Assembly (NCBI GenBank): GCA_965242535.1
Contig: OZ251458.1
Span: 2,046,001 to 2,110,000, forward strand
Direction: 5' to 3'
DNA from: VXRD01 sp965242535
Lineage (GTDB): Bacteria; Latescibacterota; UBA2968
Length of the DNA: 64,000 nt
Under the pieces are notes generated by a model that did not search any database, was not told where the DNA came from, and saw only the letters and a program-made list of their open reading frames with translations. This document shows, piece by piece, positions 25,262 to 37,875 of this stretch; the first letter of the stretch is position 1; each line of letters starts with the position of its first letter. Position numbers and translations under genes: made by a program.

Positions 25262-25735
25262 TGGAGAGACGGGATCGGGAAGAGGGGAGACGGGAGACGG
25301 AAAACGGAAGACGGGAGAAGCAATCGCAATCGTAGCCTCGTGCTCGCCCAAAGACACGAGAGACAAGTAGTCAGCAATCAATCCACCCCACCAACCCCTC
25401 TCCTCTCTCCCGTCTTGTATCTTTCGATGTGGACAGGCACGGGGGCCTGTCCCTACGTGTTGATGAGGACAGGGCGAGATAACTGACCACTGGCCGCTTG
25501 GGTGGATGGCCTTCTTGCCTCTCACCTCTCGCCTTACGCCTCTCGCCTCTCGCCTCTCGCCTCTCGCCTCTCGCCTCTCGCCTCTCGCCTCTCGCCTCTC
25601 GCCTCTCGCCTCTCGCCTCTCGCCTCTCGCCTCTCGCCTCTCGCCTCTCGCTTTTCCTCTCCCATCTCCCGTCTCCCGTCTCCCGCCTTTCGCCTTTCAC
25701 CTCTTCCGCCTTTCGCCTTTCGCAATATCCCGGGC
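25262..25735. repeat. long heptamer array between hemB and sufE
   Basis: A block of GGGAGAC-type repeats (25265-25320), a copy of the GGACAGGC palindrome (25431-25456), then about 20 near-perfect copies of CTCTCGC (25510-25655) running into CTTTCGC variants that enter the end of hemB. All three plus frames are open through the array; none is real protein. The segment 25444-25510 recurs inverted at 63935-64000. Confidence 0.9.
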
Positions 25736-26677
25736 AAAGTAGGTCAGAATCAGATCTGCGCCCGCGCGTTTGATGCTCAACAGAATCTCGTCTCGCACGC
25801 GCGCTTCGTCGAGCCAGCCATTGCCCGCCGCCGCTTTGACCATCGCAAATTCGCCGCTGACATGGTACGCGGCGACTGGCACGCCAAATTTCGCCTTGAC
25901 CCGGTAGATGATGTCGAGATAGGACAACGCGGGTTTGACCATCACGATGTCCGCGCCTTCTCCGATATCCAACGCCACTTCGCGCAGGGCCTCATCGCCG
26001 TTTGCCGGGTCCATTTGATAGGAACGGCGGTCGCCAAATTGCGGCGCGGATTCCGCCGCCTCTCGGAAGGGCCCGTAAAAGCCCGAGCAGTATTTGGCCG
26101 AGTACGCCATAATGGGAATGTGGTCAAATCCCTCGGCGTCAAGCGCAGAGCGGATCGCCCCGACCCGTCCATCCATCATGTCTGACGGCGCGACCATATC
26201 CGCGCCCGCGCGCACATGCGAAAGGGATTCTTTGACGAGATAGGCGACGGTTTTATCGTTGTGTACATCGTTGTCGACAACGATGCCGCAATGCCCGTGG
26301 TCCGTGTATTCGCAGAGACACACATCGGTGATCACGTAGAGATCGGACACCTGTTCCTTGATCGCGGATACGGCGCGCTGAATAATGCCCCCATCGCAAT
26401 ACGCCTCGCTACCCATCGCGTCTTTGCGATCGGGAATGCCGAAGAGGATCGCCGCGGGAATGCCCAGATCGACGAGTTCTTTGCACGCCTCAACCGCGAC
26501 ATCTACCGACATCTGATGGTTGCCAGGCATCGATCCGATTTCTTTTTTGACGCCTTTGCCCGGGCACACGAACAGGGGCATGATGAGATCGTCAACGCGC
26601 AGGTGATTCTCGCGCACCATTCGCCGCATCGTTTCACTGCGGCGCATCCGGCGCATGCGTGTGATTGGAAAGGTCAT
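25697..26677 (-). CDS. hemB: delta-aminolevulinic acid dehydratase (porphobilinogen synthase)
   Basis: A 326-residue HemB, which joins two 5-aminolevulinates into porphobilinogen for tetrapyrrole synthesis. The zinc-site cysteines are seen in DVCLCEYTDHGHCG (Zn-type enzyme) and the two active-site lysines in AYSAKYCSGFYGPF and VMVKPALSYLD. The final residues AKGERRKR are encoded by the start of the heptamer array, slightly extending the normal C-terminus. Confidence 0.95.
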   Translation of the reverse strand: MTFPITRMRRMRRSETMRRMVRENHLRVDDLIMPLFVCPGKGVKKEIGSMPGNHQMSVDVAVEACKELVDLGIPAAILFGIPDRKDAMGSEAYCDGGIIQRAVSAIKEQVSDLYVITDVCLCEYTDHGHCGIVVDNDVHNDKTVAYLVKESLSHVRAGADMVAPSDMMDGRVGAIRSALDAEGFDHIPIMAYSAKYCSGFYGPFREAAESAPQFGDRRSYQMDPANGDEALREVALDIGEGADIVMVKPALSYLDIIYRVKAKFGVPVAAYHVSGEFAMVKAAAGNGWLDEARVRDEILLSIKRAGADLILTYFARDIAKGERRKR

Positions 26678-26881
26678 AGGAATTGTCGGTGTTGTAGGTA
26701 GCTAAAAAACAAGCGATCGGCACAGACATTAGGCGGATGGGGAGGGAATGGTTGATTGCTGATCGGTTGGGGCGTAGGTTCTTCCCTCTTTATCTTCAGA
26801 CGAGTGCGGAGACATCGCCCTACCATCGCGCACCTTTAATTGTACCCGCTCGTGGCAAAACTCACCGCTAGCCGGGGCGGA

Positions 26882-27505
26882 CTACGGATCACTGACGACA
26901 GAATCCTGCGCGGCATCGAGCAGTTCGTCAATTTTATCGCGGGCGTCTCGGGCTTCTTTATTCAATTTTTCAATCAGTGGCGGCACTTGTGATGCGGTCT
27001 GAATGCCCAGTTTTTCGAGCGTGGCTTTTACGTTGGGAAACATGGCTTGCACGCCATCGGCAATGACGCGGGCGGCTTTTTGCAGGGGCGGCCCCAAGGC
27101 GGATTCGTCGATGAGTGCGGGCACCCGGCTGTGGATGGGGTTTGCGTGCAAAAACAGGGTGAGCAGGCCGATGATCAAGACGCCTTGCGCCAGGCCCAAA
27201 ATGCCGCCGCCAGCCGCATCTACCAGGCCCAAGGGCGATGCGTGCAGGATCCTGTGGATGGCCTGACCGATCAGATAGCAGGCAACCAAGACAGCCAGTC
27301 CCACCGCAAAAAACCCGATCAGCGCGGCGCCCTCACTGTCCGAATCGAACAGGACACGCGCCAAAGATCCGCCATAGGCGAGGGCGCATCCGTAGGCCAA
27401 GACCACGCTGATCAGCCAGATCAGGCTTTGCACCAGCCCGATTTGCCACCCCTTCCAAGCGAGGTAAAAAAGGCCAAGGACGAGAATGAGATCGATAAAA
27501 TTCAC
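26882..27505 (-). CDS. cvpA: CvpA family membrane protein
   Basis: A 207-residue protein with four hydrophobic segments in the first 120 residues (opening NFIDLILVLGLFYLAWKGWQ) and a soluble, helical C-terminal tail. It matches the CvpA/colicin V production family, linked in Gram-negatives to envelope integrity. GTG start at 27505 follows CGGAGA. Its 5' flank is a truncated IS630 element that stops within about 20 bases of the start, so its promoter may be new. Confidence 0.85.
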   Translation of the reverse strand: MNFIDLILVLGLFYLAWKGWQIGLVQSLIWLISVVLAYGCALAYGGSLARVLFDSDSEGAALIGFFAVGLAVLVACYLIGQAIHRILHASPLGLVDAAGGGILGLAQGVLIIGLLTLFLHANPIHSRVPALIDESALGPPLQKAARVIADGVQAMFPNVKATLEKLGIQTASQVPPLIEKLNKEARDARDKIDELLDAAQDSVVSDP

Positions 27506-27514
27506 AAAAAAAAT

Positions 27515-28004
27515 CTCCGCAAGTGGGGCTTCACTTCGTTTTTTTGAGAATCATCTGGACATGCGTGTGTGAAAGATGGTCACAATAGCCCAACTCAACA
27601 CAGCGATCCGCCAAGAGACGCAACGTCCACTTGTCATGGCCTTCTGGTGGCGCGGAACAGGCCAAGGCGGTGACTTGGGCGCGTTGCTTGCCTGTAATTT
27701 CCACCGGGCGTCCCGGCCGAAGGGCATCGTTGAGGCCATCCAAGCCGAGGGTCCGGTATTTCTTTGCCCAAGCACTCAGGGTCTGCTCGGTCACGCCGAG
27801 GGTCTGGGCAACTTGGGTGTAGGTTTTGCCTTGGTTGAGTTCGAGCAAGGCCAAGGCGCGTTTGTAGATGCGGGCTTTTTGGTCGCCTTTGGTGATCAAG
27901 GCGTTCAAGGCGTCTCGGTCTGTAGGGGTGAGTTGGACGTGTTGTTTGGGCATGGTAACGCCTCCTGGATAAAACTGAAATAGCAAAGTATTTAATTTAC
28001 AGAG
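27515..28004 (-). mobile_element. truncated IS630-family insertion sequence
   Basis: One terminus is present (CTCTGTAAATTAAATAC, reading from 28004 inwards), followed by orfA and the first codons of orfB. The rest of orfB and the other end are gone, cut off at the cvpA 5' side. The terminus matches the ends of the family B elements. Confidence 0.8.
27531..27953 (-). pseudogene. IS630-family transposase orfA (DNA-binding part), catalytic part missing
   Basis: A 140-residue frame with two helix-turn-helix segments (YTQVAQTLGVTEQTLSAWAKKY and RPGRPVEITGKQRAQV) and ending ILKKTK. At 27539-27545 is a run of seven A on the coding strand; a -1 shift there gives ILKKNEVKPHLR, the usual continuation of IS630 transposases, so the run is the programmed frameshift site. 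The DDE domain is absent. The ATG follows AGGAGGCG. Confidence 0.85.
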
Positions 28005-28019
28005 CACAAAATAATCCAT

Positions 28020-28271
28020 CTCGATTATTTAAGGTAGCCAGAAGCCCGTGGTTGTGCAATGGGAAATTGCGTTTCGGGGCATCGGCGGATCGATGAATCG
28101 ACGCACGGGCGTAGCCTACAGCGTAGCGTAGCGAGTAATTGATGGAACGGTGTACAACTGCGATGCCCGTTCATCGAAGCGCGTCGGGTTTTGGGGCGAG
28201 GACAGGCACGGGGGCCTGTCCCTACGATGCGTCGGTTGGGGATGGAATGACTGGCTACGTTGCATCGCAGG
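28020..28271. repeat. dispersed repeats downstream of prpD
   Basis: Contains the TGTACAACTGCGATGCCCG segment and a GGACAGGC palindrome (28200-28225). No gene is seen. Confidence 0.6.
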
Positions 28272-29687
28272 CTACTTGTTTTGCACGGTGAACACATCCA
28301 TAAACTCGCACACGGGCATGGCGTCCAAATCCGGGCTTTCAAACATGTGCAACATTTCTCGTATCCGATGATCCGCAAACCGGGTGGACATATTTTCGGT
28401 GAACTTTTCTACCAGCAGGGGCGCGGCCTCCCGTCGCCTTCTGCGATGCCCGATGGGGTATTCAACTGTGATGGCCTCTGTGCGCGTCCCGTCGTTGAAA
28501 AACACCTGTAAGGTATTGGCGATGGCCCGCTTGTGCGGATCGTGGTAATCCCGCGTGAACTGCGCGTTTTCCGCCACCACCATCTTTGCTCGAAGCGCGT
28601 CGATCCGCGCGTCGCGTGCGCGTTCATCCCCGTAGTCATCTGCGGTCAAATCGCCGAAAATCAGCCCCATCGCCACCATGTATTGCAAGCAGTGATCGCG
28701 GTCTGCCGGATTGTGCAAGGGGCCGGTCTTGTCGATTATTTTTATGGCGGCTTCGTGCGTGGTTATCTCTACGCGCTGGATGGACGCAATCCTTTGGGCC
28801 ACTCGTTCGTGCAACGCAAACGCCGCTTCGATGGCGGTTTGCGCGTGAAATTCAGCGGGAAAAGACACTTTGAACAACGCGTTTTCCATCACGTAAGAAC
28901 CGTACGGGCGTTGAAACCGAAACCGGTCGCCGTTCCACATCCGGTCGTAAAAACCCCAGCCGGGCGCGGACAGCGCGGTTGGATAGCCCATTTCCCCGCG
29001 CTTCGTCTGCAACGCCAAAAACGCGCCGCGCGCGGTGGCATCGCCTGCGGCCCAACTCTTGCGCGACCCGGTATTGGGCGCGTGGCGATAGGTTCGCAAA
29101 GGGCCCAAATCGCACCACACCTGCGACGCGGCGTCGACGATTTGGGCCTCGTCGCACCCCAACAGGCCAGCCGCGACCGCCGCACTCGCCAGTTTCACCA
29201 AAATCACATGATCCAGCCCGCGGGCATTAAAACTGTTTTCCAATGCCATCACGCCCTGGATCTCGTGCGCCTTGATCATCGCGACCAGCACATCCCGCAT
29301 CGCCAACGCGCGGCGCGTGCGCGACAACCCATCTGCAATGCCGAGAATCGCGCCCAAATTGTCGGACGGATGCCCCCATTCTGCCGCCAACCACGTATCG
29401 TTAAAATCCAGCCAGCGCACCATCGCGCCGATATTAAATGCGGCCGTCACCGGGTCGAGTTCAAAATCCGTTCCCGGCACGCGCGCGCCATTGGGAACGA
29501 CCGTTCCGGGAACGACCGGCCCGAGCAGCTTCGCGCATTCGGAAAACCGCAACGCCAACACCGCGCAACCCAAACTGTCCATCAAACACAACCGCGCAGT
29601 CTGAAACGCCTCCTCAGAACGCACGTCGTAATTTCGCACGTATCGGGCGATGTCCACCAATTCGCTATCGGGTACTCGATCATTCAC
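28272..29687 (-). CDS. prpD: 2-methylcitrate dehydratase, MmgE/PrpD family
   Basis: A 471-residue MmgE/PrpD protein: LCLMDSLGCAVLAL, RWLDFNDTWLAAEWGHPSDN and HEIQGVMALENSFN are family motifs. It dehydrates 2-methylcitrate in the propionate-degrading methylcitrate cycle. The GTG at 29687 follows GAGGTTTGAC. It lies downstream of prpC on the same strand but 440 bases away, the gap being filled by a 164-bp MITE and other repeats. Some family members act on other substrates; the neighbourhood supports prpD. Confidence 0.88.
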   Translation of the reverse strand: MNDRVPDSELVDIARYVRNYDVRSEEAFQTARLCLMDSLGCAVLALRFSECAKLLGPVVPGTVVPNGARVPGTDFELDPVTAAFNIGAMVRWLDFNDTWLAAEWGHPSDNLGAILGIADGLSRTRRALAMRDVLVAMIKAHEIQGVMALENSFNARGLDHVILVKLASAAVAAGLLGCDEAQIVDAASQVWCDLGPLRTYRHAPNTGSRKSWAAGDATARGAFLALQTKRGEMGYPTALSAPGWGFYDRMWNGDRFRFQRPYGSYVMENALFKVSFPAEFHAQTAIEAAFALHERVAQRIASIQRVEITTHEAAIKIIDKTGPLHNPADRDHCLQYMVAMGLIFGDLTADDYGDERARDARIDALRAKMVVAENAQFTRDYHDPHKRAIANTLQVFFNDGTRTEAITVEYPIGHRRRRREAAPLLVEKFTENMSTRFADHRIREMLHMFESPDLDAMPVCEFMDVFTVQNK

Positions 29688-29835
29688 GTCAAACCTCAAA
29701 AGGCGAGAAGCGGGGATGAACGCCAAAAAACGCTGGACTCCTGCTTTCGCATGAGTGGCGATGGGCAGGGGCTAATAACGGTGTACAACTTCGCGGACGT
29801 TCATCTCGATTCGACGGGGCAGGTGCGCGAGCCTA

Positions 29836-29999
29836 AGAAGCCATCTAAAAACTCGGACCGCCATTGAGAGAGCCACAAAAGCATTCGCTTTTCGCAGGTC
29901 AAAACCCTACCTATCGCAAAAATAGGATGCCTTGATTCCCCCCTTCCTCGCAGGAAGGGGGGCTAGGGGGGTAGGTTCCAATAATTTTTAGATGGCTTC
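29836..29999 (-). mobile_element. 164-bp MITE, family A, copy 2
   Basis: Inverted relative to copy 1. Flanked by TA at 29834-29835 and 30000-30001. It lies between prpC and prpD. Confidence 0.9.
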
Positions 30000-30127
30000 T
30001 AAAATTGATTTTTTATTATCCTATATACTGCGACACCTCAACGGGGCCTGATTCGGACAGGCACGGGGCCTGTCCCTACGGTGAACGGCTGCTGCAGTTG
30101 TACCTCGCTCGTGGCGAAACTTCCTTC
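30000..30127. repeat. repeat segment downstream of prpC
   Basis: AAATTGATTTT with TCCTATATACTG (30002-30030) resembles 5322-5365; a GGACAGGC palindrome is at 30055-30079. No gene is seen. Confidence 0.55.
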
Positions 30128-31231
30128 TTACGTCTCCCGTTTTTCCAACGGCATATAGGGGCGGACTTCTGGGCCTGTGTATTCCGCGAGGGGGCGAATC
30201 AGTCTGTTGTCTGCGCGTTGTTCGACGATGTGGGCGGCCCAACCGCTGCAGCGACTGATCACGAAAATGGGGGTGAAAAGCGCGGTCTCGATGCCCGCCA
30301 TGTGATACGCGGTCGCGGAGTAAAAATCCAAGTTGGGGAACAGCTTTTTCTCGTCCCACATCACCTGCTCGATGGCCTCGGAAATCCGGTACAGGGTCTT
30401 ATCGCCCTCGGCCTCGCTGATCCGCCGCGCCCATGATTTGATGATCGCATTGCGCGGATCGCATACGCGATAGACCCCGTGCCCGAATCCCATAATCAAC
30501 TCCTTGCGCGCGAGCATCTCGCGCACGCCCATCGCCGCGGCATCCGGCGTCTCGAACTGCGCGATCAATGCCATCGCGTGCTCGTTTGCCCCGCCGTGCA
30601 AGGGCCCGCTCAATGTGCCAATCGCGCCGGTGATACAACTGTAAAAATCCGCGAGCGTCGAGGCACAGACTCGGGCCGCAAAGGTCGAGGCATTGAACTC
30701 GTGCTCCGCGTACAAAATCAAAGACGCATCCATCATCCGACATTCCAGCGCGGAAGGCGCGTCTCGTTTGAGCATGTGAAAAACGTACGCCGCGTGGTCC
30801 TCCACCTCTGCATCGAGCACATCAGGCCCTAGATGCCAGACCCCGAGCATCGAGGGCAACGCGCCCAACAGTCGCATTGCCGCGCCGTCTTCAGAATCCG
30901 GCTCCGGATCGGCAATGCCCAGCGCGGACACGCCGGTACGCAACACATCCATCGGATGGGCATGGGCGGGCAGGGCGCGCAAAACCTCTACGACCAGATC
31001 CGGCAACTGCCGATGCGCCCGCAAGCGCGTCTTCAGCGCGTCCAACTCCCGCTGCGTGGGCAACGCGCCGCACAGTAGCAAATGCACCACCTCTTCAAAG
31101 CACGCGTTCTCTGCCAAATCCTCGATGGCGTAGCCCCGATAGTGCAAGCCGTGGCCTTCCGCGCCCACCGTGCAAATGGACGTGTTGCCCGCCTTAACGC
31201 CCCGCAAACCCGTTGTCGTCTGTTTGCTCAT
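30128..31231 (-). CDS. prpC: 2-methylcitrate synthase / citrate synthase family
   Basis: A 367-residue citrate-synthase fold enzyme. Active-site histidines are in GPLHGGANEHAM and GFGHGVYRVCDPR, and the catalytic Asp in NLDFYSATAYHM. Its place next to prpB and prpD indicates the methylcitrate synthase (propionyl-CoA plus oxaloacetate). The ATG follows AGGAGGATGCG. An intrinsic terminator separates it from prpB, so it may depend on read-through or on its own promoter. Confidence 0.9.
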   Translation of the reverse strand: MSKQTTTGLRGVKAGNTSICTVGAEGHGLHYRGYAIEDLAENACFEEVVHLLLCGALPTQRELDALKTRLRAHRQLPDLVVEVLRALPAHAHPMDVLRTGVSALGIADPEPDSEDGAAMRLLGALPSMLGVWHLGPDVLDAEVEDHAAYVFHMLKRDAPSALECRMMDASLILYAEHEFNASTFAARVCASTLADFYSCITGAIGTLSGPLHGGANEHAMALIAQFETPDAAAMGVREMLARKELIMGFGHGVYRVCDPRNAIIKSWARRISEAEGDKTLYRISEAIEQVMWDEKKLFPNLDFYSATAYHMAGIETALFTPIFVISRCSGWAAHIVEQRADNRLIRPLAEYTGPEVRPYMPLEKRET

Positions 31232-31249
31232 CGCATCCTCCTATCGTCA

Positions 31250-31285
31250 AAAAAGGCCGTGAGCTTTCACCCACGACCTTTTTGC
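31250..31285. terminator. terminator between prpB and prpC, bidirectional
   Basis: AAAAGGCCGTG pairs with CACGACCTTTT with one mismatch; T-runs are present on both strands. Confidence 0.7.
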
Positions 31286-31303
31286 CAATCCCCCTTTGGC
31301 GAC

Positions 31304-32173
31304 TCATCCGCCACACCGTTGATCCACCCGCGCTTCATACGCATGATAATCCAGCAATTCGTAAAGCTCTTCCCGCGTCTGCATCTCGTCTATCAACGGG
31401 CTCTGCGTGCCCCGTGTCCGTAGCGTTTGATACGCCCGATGCGCGGCCGCGTTCATCATTCTAAACGCGGTGAGCGGATACAGCACCATCGCCACGCCTG
31501 CGGCTCTCATCTCGTCCAACCCAAACAGAGGCGTTTGCCCAAACTCGGTGAGATTGGCGAGCACGGGGACAGAGAGCTCGTGGACAAAGGTGCGAAAATC
31601 CGAGAGCGATTGCAGGCCCTCGGCAAAAATCGCATCGGCACCCGCTTCGACGTATCGACCTGCGCGCTCCACCCCGCGTTCCAACCCCTCGCAGGCCACC
31701 GCATCGGTTCGCGCCACAATCGCAAACCCGCCGTGCGAGCGCGCGTCGACCGCCGCCGTGATTCGGTCGCGCATTTCCCGCGCGGACACCACCTGTTTTC
31801 CGGGGCGATGCCCGCATCGCTTTTGCAAAACCTGATCCTCGATGTGAACCGCGGCAACGCCGATTTTTTCCAGCGTTTTGACCGCGCGGGCAATGGAGAA
31901 AAACGTGCCGCCAAACCCGGTGTCGATGTCGACGAGCAACGGCAGATCGACCGCATCGGCAATCCGCCGCGCATCTTCGGCCACATCGTCGAGCGTCGTG
32001 ATGCCCAAATCCGGCAACCCGTAAGACGCGGACGCCACGCCCGAACCGGAGAGATACAGGGCGCGAAACCCAGCGCGTTTTGCCATCAGCGCGGAAATGG
32101 CATTGATCGCGCCCACGATCTGCAAGGGATGTTCTGCGTCTAGCGCGGCCTTGAACCTGCCCCCGGCAACCAT
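31304..32173 (-). CDS. prpB: 2-methylisocitrate lyase
   Basis: A 289-residue member of the isocitrate lyase/PEP mutase superfamily. The catalytic loop KRCGHRPGK carries the cysteine of lyases, and VDIDTGFGG and HIEDQ provide metal-binding residues. It splits 2-methylisocitrate into pyruvate and succinate. The ATG at 32173 is chosen over the GTG at 32179 because GGAGGTG lies just upstream. It follows the EF-G-like gene by 13 bases on the same strand. Confidence 0.9.
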   Translation of the reverse strand: MVAGGRFKAALDAEHPLQIVGAINAISALMAKRAGFRALYLSGSGVASASYGLPDLGITTLDDVAEDARRIADAVDLPLLVDIDTGFGGTFFSIARAVKTLEKIGVAAVHIEDQVLQKRCGHRPGKQVVSAREMRDRITAAVDARSHGGFAIVARTDAVACEGLERGVERAGRYVEAGADAIFAEGLQSLSDFRTFVHELSVPVLANLTEFGQTPLFGLDEMRAAGVAMVLYPLTAFRMMNAAAHRAYQTLRTRGTQSPLIDEMQTREELYELLDYHAYEARVDQRCGG

Positions 32174-32186
32174 CGCCACCTCCGCC

Positions 32187-34268
32187 TTACGCTTCGACCC
32201 ATTCGCGGTCGTGTTCAGAAGCCGCGATCACCTTTTGCGTCACATCGTGGGGAACGGGTTCGTAGTGGGAAAATGCCATCGTATAATCGCCCGTGCCCTG
32301 CGTCATAGACCGCAGCGAGGTCGAGTATTTGTACAGATCGGCCAAGGGCACTTCGGCGTGGATCACCTGAAAATTGCCTTCGGGATCCATGCCCTGAATG
32401 CGCCCGCGCCTGCCGTTCAAATCGCCCATCACATCGCCCATATAGGCTTCGGGAACGACCACGCGCACCTTGTAAATCGGCTCCAGCAAAATGGGTTTGG
32501 CGTCCAGGAATGCGTTTTGAAACGCAAACGAACCGGCCAACTTAAACGCCATATCGGACGAGTCGACCGCGTGGAAAGACCCATCGTAAACCGCGACCTG
32601 CGTATCCACGACCGGATAGCCGGCGAGCACCCCGCGCTGCATGGTCTCCACGACGCCTTTCTCCACCGCGGGAATGAATTTTCCGGGAATGGCGCCGCCG
32701 ACGACCTCGTCGACAAACTCGAAGCCCTCGCCGCGCTGCTTGGGGGCAACGCGCAAATACGCCTCGCCGTATTGCCCGCGTCCACCGCTTTGCTTTCTGT
32801 GTCGATACTGCGCTTCGGCACGCCCTTGGATGGTCTCGCGGTACGGGATGCGCGGTTCGACCACGTCGACCTCCACGCCGAACTTGGTCTTCAACTTGTC
32901 GAACACGACCGTCAAGTGCAACTCGCCTTGCCCTTCGGCGATGATCTGCCGCACTTCCGAGTCGTAGCCGGCCGTAAAACTCGGGTCTTCCTCGTGGATG
33001 CTCTGCAACCCCGCGCCGATTTTGTCTTCGTCGCCGCGTGCTTTGGGGGCAACGGCCACGCGGATTAGCGGATGTGGAAATTCGATGGGCTGAATTTGCA
33101 AATGCTGGTTTTTGTTGCAAAGCGTATCGCCCGTATGCGTGTTCTTGAGTTTGATCAACGCGCCGATATCGCCTGCGCCCACGCAGTCCATATCCTCGCG
33201 CTGACCGCCGCGCATCGCGTAAATTTGACCGATGCGCTCGTTGGATCGGCGGTTGGTATTAAACGCGTCGGCGCCGGATTGGACGCGCCCGGAATACACG
33301 CGCAAAAACGACAAATCGCCCACGGACTCGGAAATGGTCTTGAACACCACAGCGGCCAACGCGCCGCCATCGCTGACGCCGAGCGCGACTTCTTCCTCCG
33401 TACCCGGTTCGTGCGCGGTGGGAATGGGTAAATCGAGCGGGCCGGGCGCGAAATCAGACAGAAAATCGAGCAGCAAATCGATGCCTACATTTTTGCTGGC
33501 AGCACTCGCAAACACGGGAAACAAGGTGCGGTTGACCATCCCGATCTTCACCCCTCGCGCAATTTCTTCGTCCGTCAGATCGCCCTCTTCCAAATATCGT
33601 TCGATCAAGTCCTCATCGCTTTCGGCAACTCCTTCGACCACCTGTTCTCTTAGGGTCTCGGCTCGATCTCGCCACTCTGCGGGAATGTCTGAAACCTCTG
33701 ATTTGCCGTTGGTATAGGTGAACAATTTCATCTGCAAAGCGTCGATGATCTGATTGAACCCTTCGCCTGCGTTGACCGGAATCTGAAAGGGAATCGCCCC
33801 ATTGCCAAAATGCTCTTGCACCGCGGCGAGCGCGCTGTCGAAATCGGCAAATTCCCGATCGACGTGATTGATCACAAACGCGGTTGCGCGGTTGAATTCA
33901 TCGGCAAAATTGAACGCCTTATCCGTGCCGATCTCTACGCCACTGGCCGCATTGACCAAGGTGATGGCGATATCGGATGCCCAAATCGCGGCTTTTGCAT
34001 CGCCGATAAAATCGGCATAGCCCGGCGCGTCCAAAATATTCACTTTGGCACCCTTCCAATCGCAGTGCAACAGAGAGGTGCTGATGGAAATTTTGCGTGC
34101 GATCTCGGCATCCGTGTAATCCGACACGGTATTGCCCTCATCGACTGAACCGAGCCGATTGGTCGCACCGGCGGAAAACATCACGGCTTCGGCAACGGAC
34201 GTTTTGCCCGTTCCTCCGTGCCCGCACAGGGCGATGTTCCGAATTTTTTCAGGCGTGTATTCACCCAC
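32187..34268 (-). CDS. elongation factor G paralogue (EF-G2-like GTPase)
   Basis: A 693-residue translational GTPase. The P-loop reads CGHGGTGKTS rather than the AHIDAGKTT of canonical EF-G, G3 is DAPGYADF and G4 is NHVDRE; domains II to V follow, ending in the usual C-terminal region. The altered G motifs point to the EF-G2-like group, whose role in translation or ribosome recycling is not settled. The GTG at 34268 follows AAGGAGG. It heads an operon with prpB, an unexpected pairing. Confidence 0.9.
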   Translation of the reverse strand: MGEYTPEKIRNIALCGHGGTGKTSVAEAVMFSAGATNRLGSVDEGNTVSDYTDAEIARKISISTSLLHCDWKGAKVNILDAPGYADFIGDAKAAIWASDIAITLVNAASGVEIGTDKAFNFADEFNRATAFVINHVDREFADFDSALAAVQEHFGNGAIPFQIPVNAGEGFNQIIDALQMKLFTYTNGKSEVSDIPAEWRDRAETLREQVVEGVAESDEDLIERYLEEGDLTDEEIARGVKIGMVNRTLFPVFASAASKNVGIDLLLDFLSDFAPGPLDLPIPTAHEPGTEEEVALGVSDGGALAAVVFKTISESVGDLSFLRVYSGRVQSGADAFNTNRRSNERIGQIYAMRGGQREDMDCVGAGDIGALIKLKNTHTGDTLCNKNQHLQIQPIEFPHPLIRVAVAPKARGDEDKIGAGLQSIHEEDPSFTAGYDSEVRQIIAEGQGELHLTVVFDKLKTKFGVEVDVVEPRIPYRETIQGRAEAQYRHRKQSGGRGQYGEAYLRVAPKQRGEGFEFVDEVVGGAIPGKFIPAVEKGVVETMQRGVLAGYPVVDTQVAVYDGSFHAVDSSDMAFKLAGSFAFQNAFLDAKPILLEPIYKVRVVVPEAYMGDVMGDLNGRRGRIQGMDPEGNFQVIHAEVPLADLYKYSTSLRSMTQGTGDYTMAFSHYEPVPHDVTQKVIAASEHDREWVEA

Positions 34269-34392
34269 GGTCAAACCTCCTTAAATACCGGTGTAGATGC
34301 CCAATTTGGAAATATCTCCATAAAAAAATGAGGCGCGTATAATTGTGAAACAAAGCGGCCTCGTCAAGCACTCTTTTGCGTCTGCAAAATAC

Positions 34393-34422
34393 AAAAAGCC
34401 CGGAGTTTGAAGTCCGGGCTTT
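34393..34422 (-). terminator. rRNA operon terminator
   Basis: On the minus strand AAAGCCCGGA pairs with TCCGGGCTTT and is followed by TTGTATTTT, just after the 5S gene. Confidence 0.85.
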
Positions 34423-34430
34423 GTTATTTT

Positions 34431-34546
34431 CCTGGCAACGACCTACTCTCCCACAAGGTCTCCCAAGCAGTACCATTGGCGCTGGAGGGCTTAACTTCTC
34501 TGTTCGGAATGGAAAGAGGTGTGGCCCCTCCGCTATAGCCACCAGG
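34431..34546 (-). rRNA. rrf: 5S ribosomal RNA
   Basis: A 116-nt RNA with complementary ends CCTGG/CCAGG and the conserved interior GCGGAGGGGCCACACCTCTTTCCA (seen as its complement). It is the last gene of the rRNA operon. Confidence 0.93.
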
Positions 34547-34614
34547 AAAGTTTTTTGAATATGAACGGGGTGCCAAACAAAGCACAGAAGCGATCTGCTG
34601 AAAGTGTTAAAAAA

Positions 34615-37642
<3,028 letters not shown>

Positions 37643-37731
37643 AAAACAGGTTTTCAGCAGATCACTACTGTGCTCTGCCAAAGAATCCATACTTCGGTTT
37701 GGCAAATTGATATACCCAATTCATATTCAAT

Positions 37732-37743
37732 TGTCAAAGAGCA
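37732..37743 (-). promoter_or_regulatory. boxA antitermination site before 23S
   Basis: TGCTCTTTGACA on the minus strand, a near-consensus boxA between the tRNAs and 23S. Confidence 0.75.
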
Positions 37744-37782
37744 GTCGGGAAAACCCCGAAAGTTCTGTAAGAATTACAACTT

Positions 37783-37858
37783 TGGTGGAGATAACCGGGA
37801 TCGAACCGGTGACCTCCGGCTTGCAAAGCCGGTGCTCTCCCAGCTGAGCTATATCCCC
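37783..37858 (-). tRNA. tRNA-Ala(TGC)
   Basis: A 76-nt cloverleaf starting GGGGATATAGCTCAGC with anticodon TGC (in CTTTGCAAG), TTCGATCC T-loop and an encoded CCA end. Confidence 0.97.
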
Positions 37859-37875
37859 AAATATGTTACTTTTTT

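Noticed and set aside
25510..25655. Possible CRISPR array
   Set aside because: Units are contiguous heptamers without spacers, and no cas genes are present in the window.
25498..26185. Several overlapping frames through the CTCTCGC array
   Set aside because: Low-complexity LASRLSP-type translations produced by a seven-base repeat in all three frames; not genes.
28533..29867. 444-codon plus-strand frame opposite prpD
   Set aside because: Antisense shadow; composition matches reverse-complemented coding sequence.
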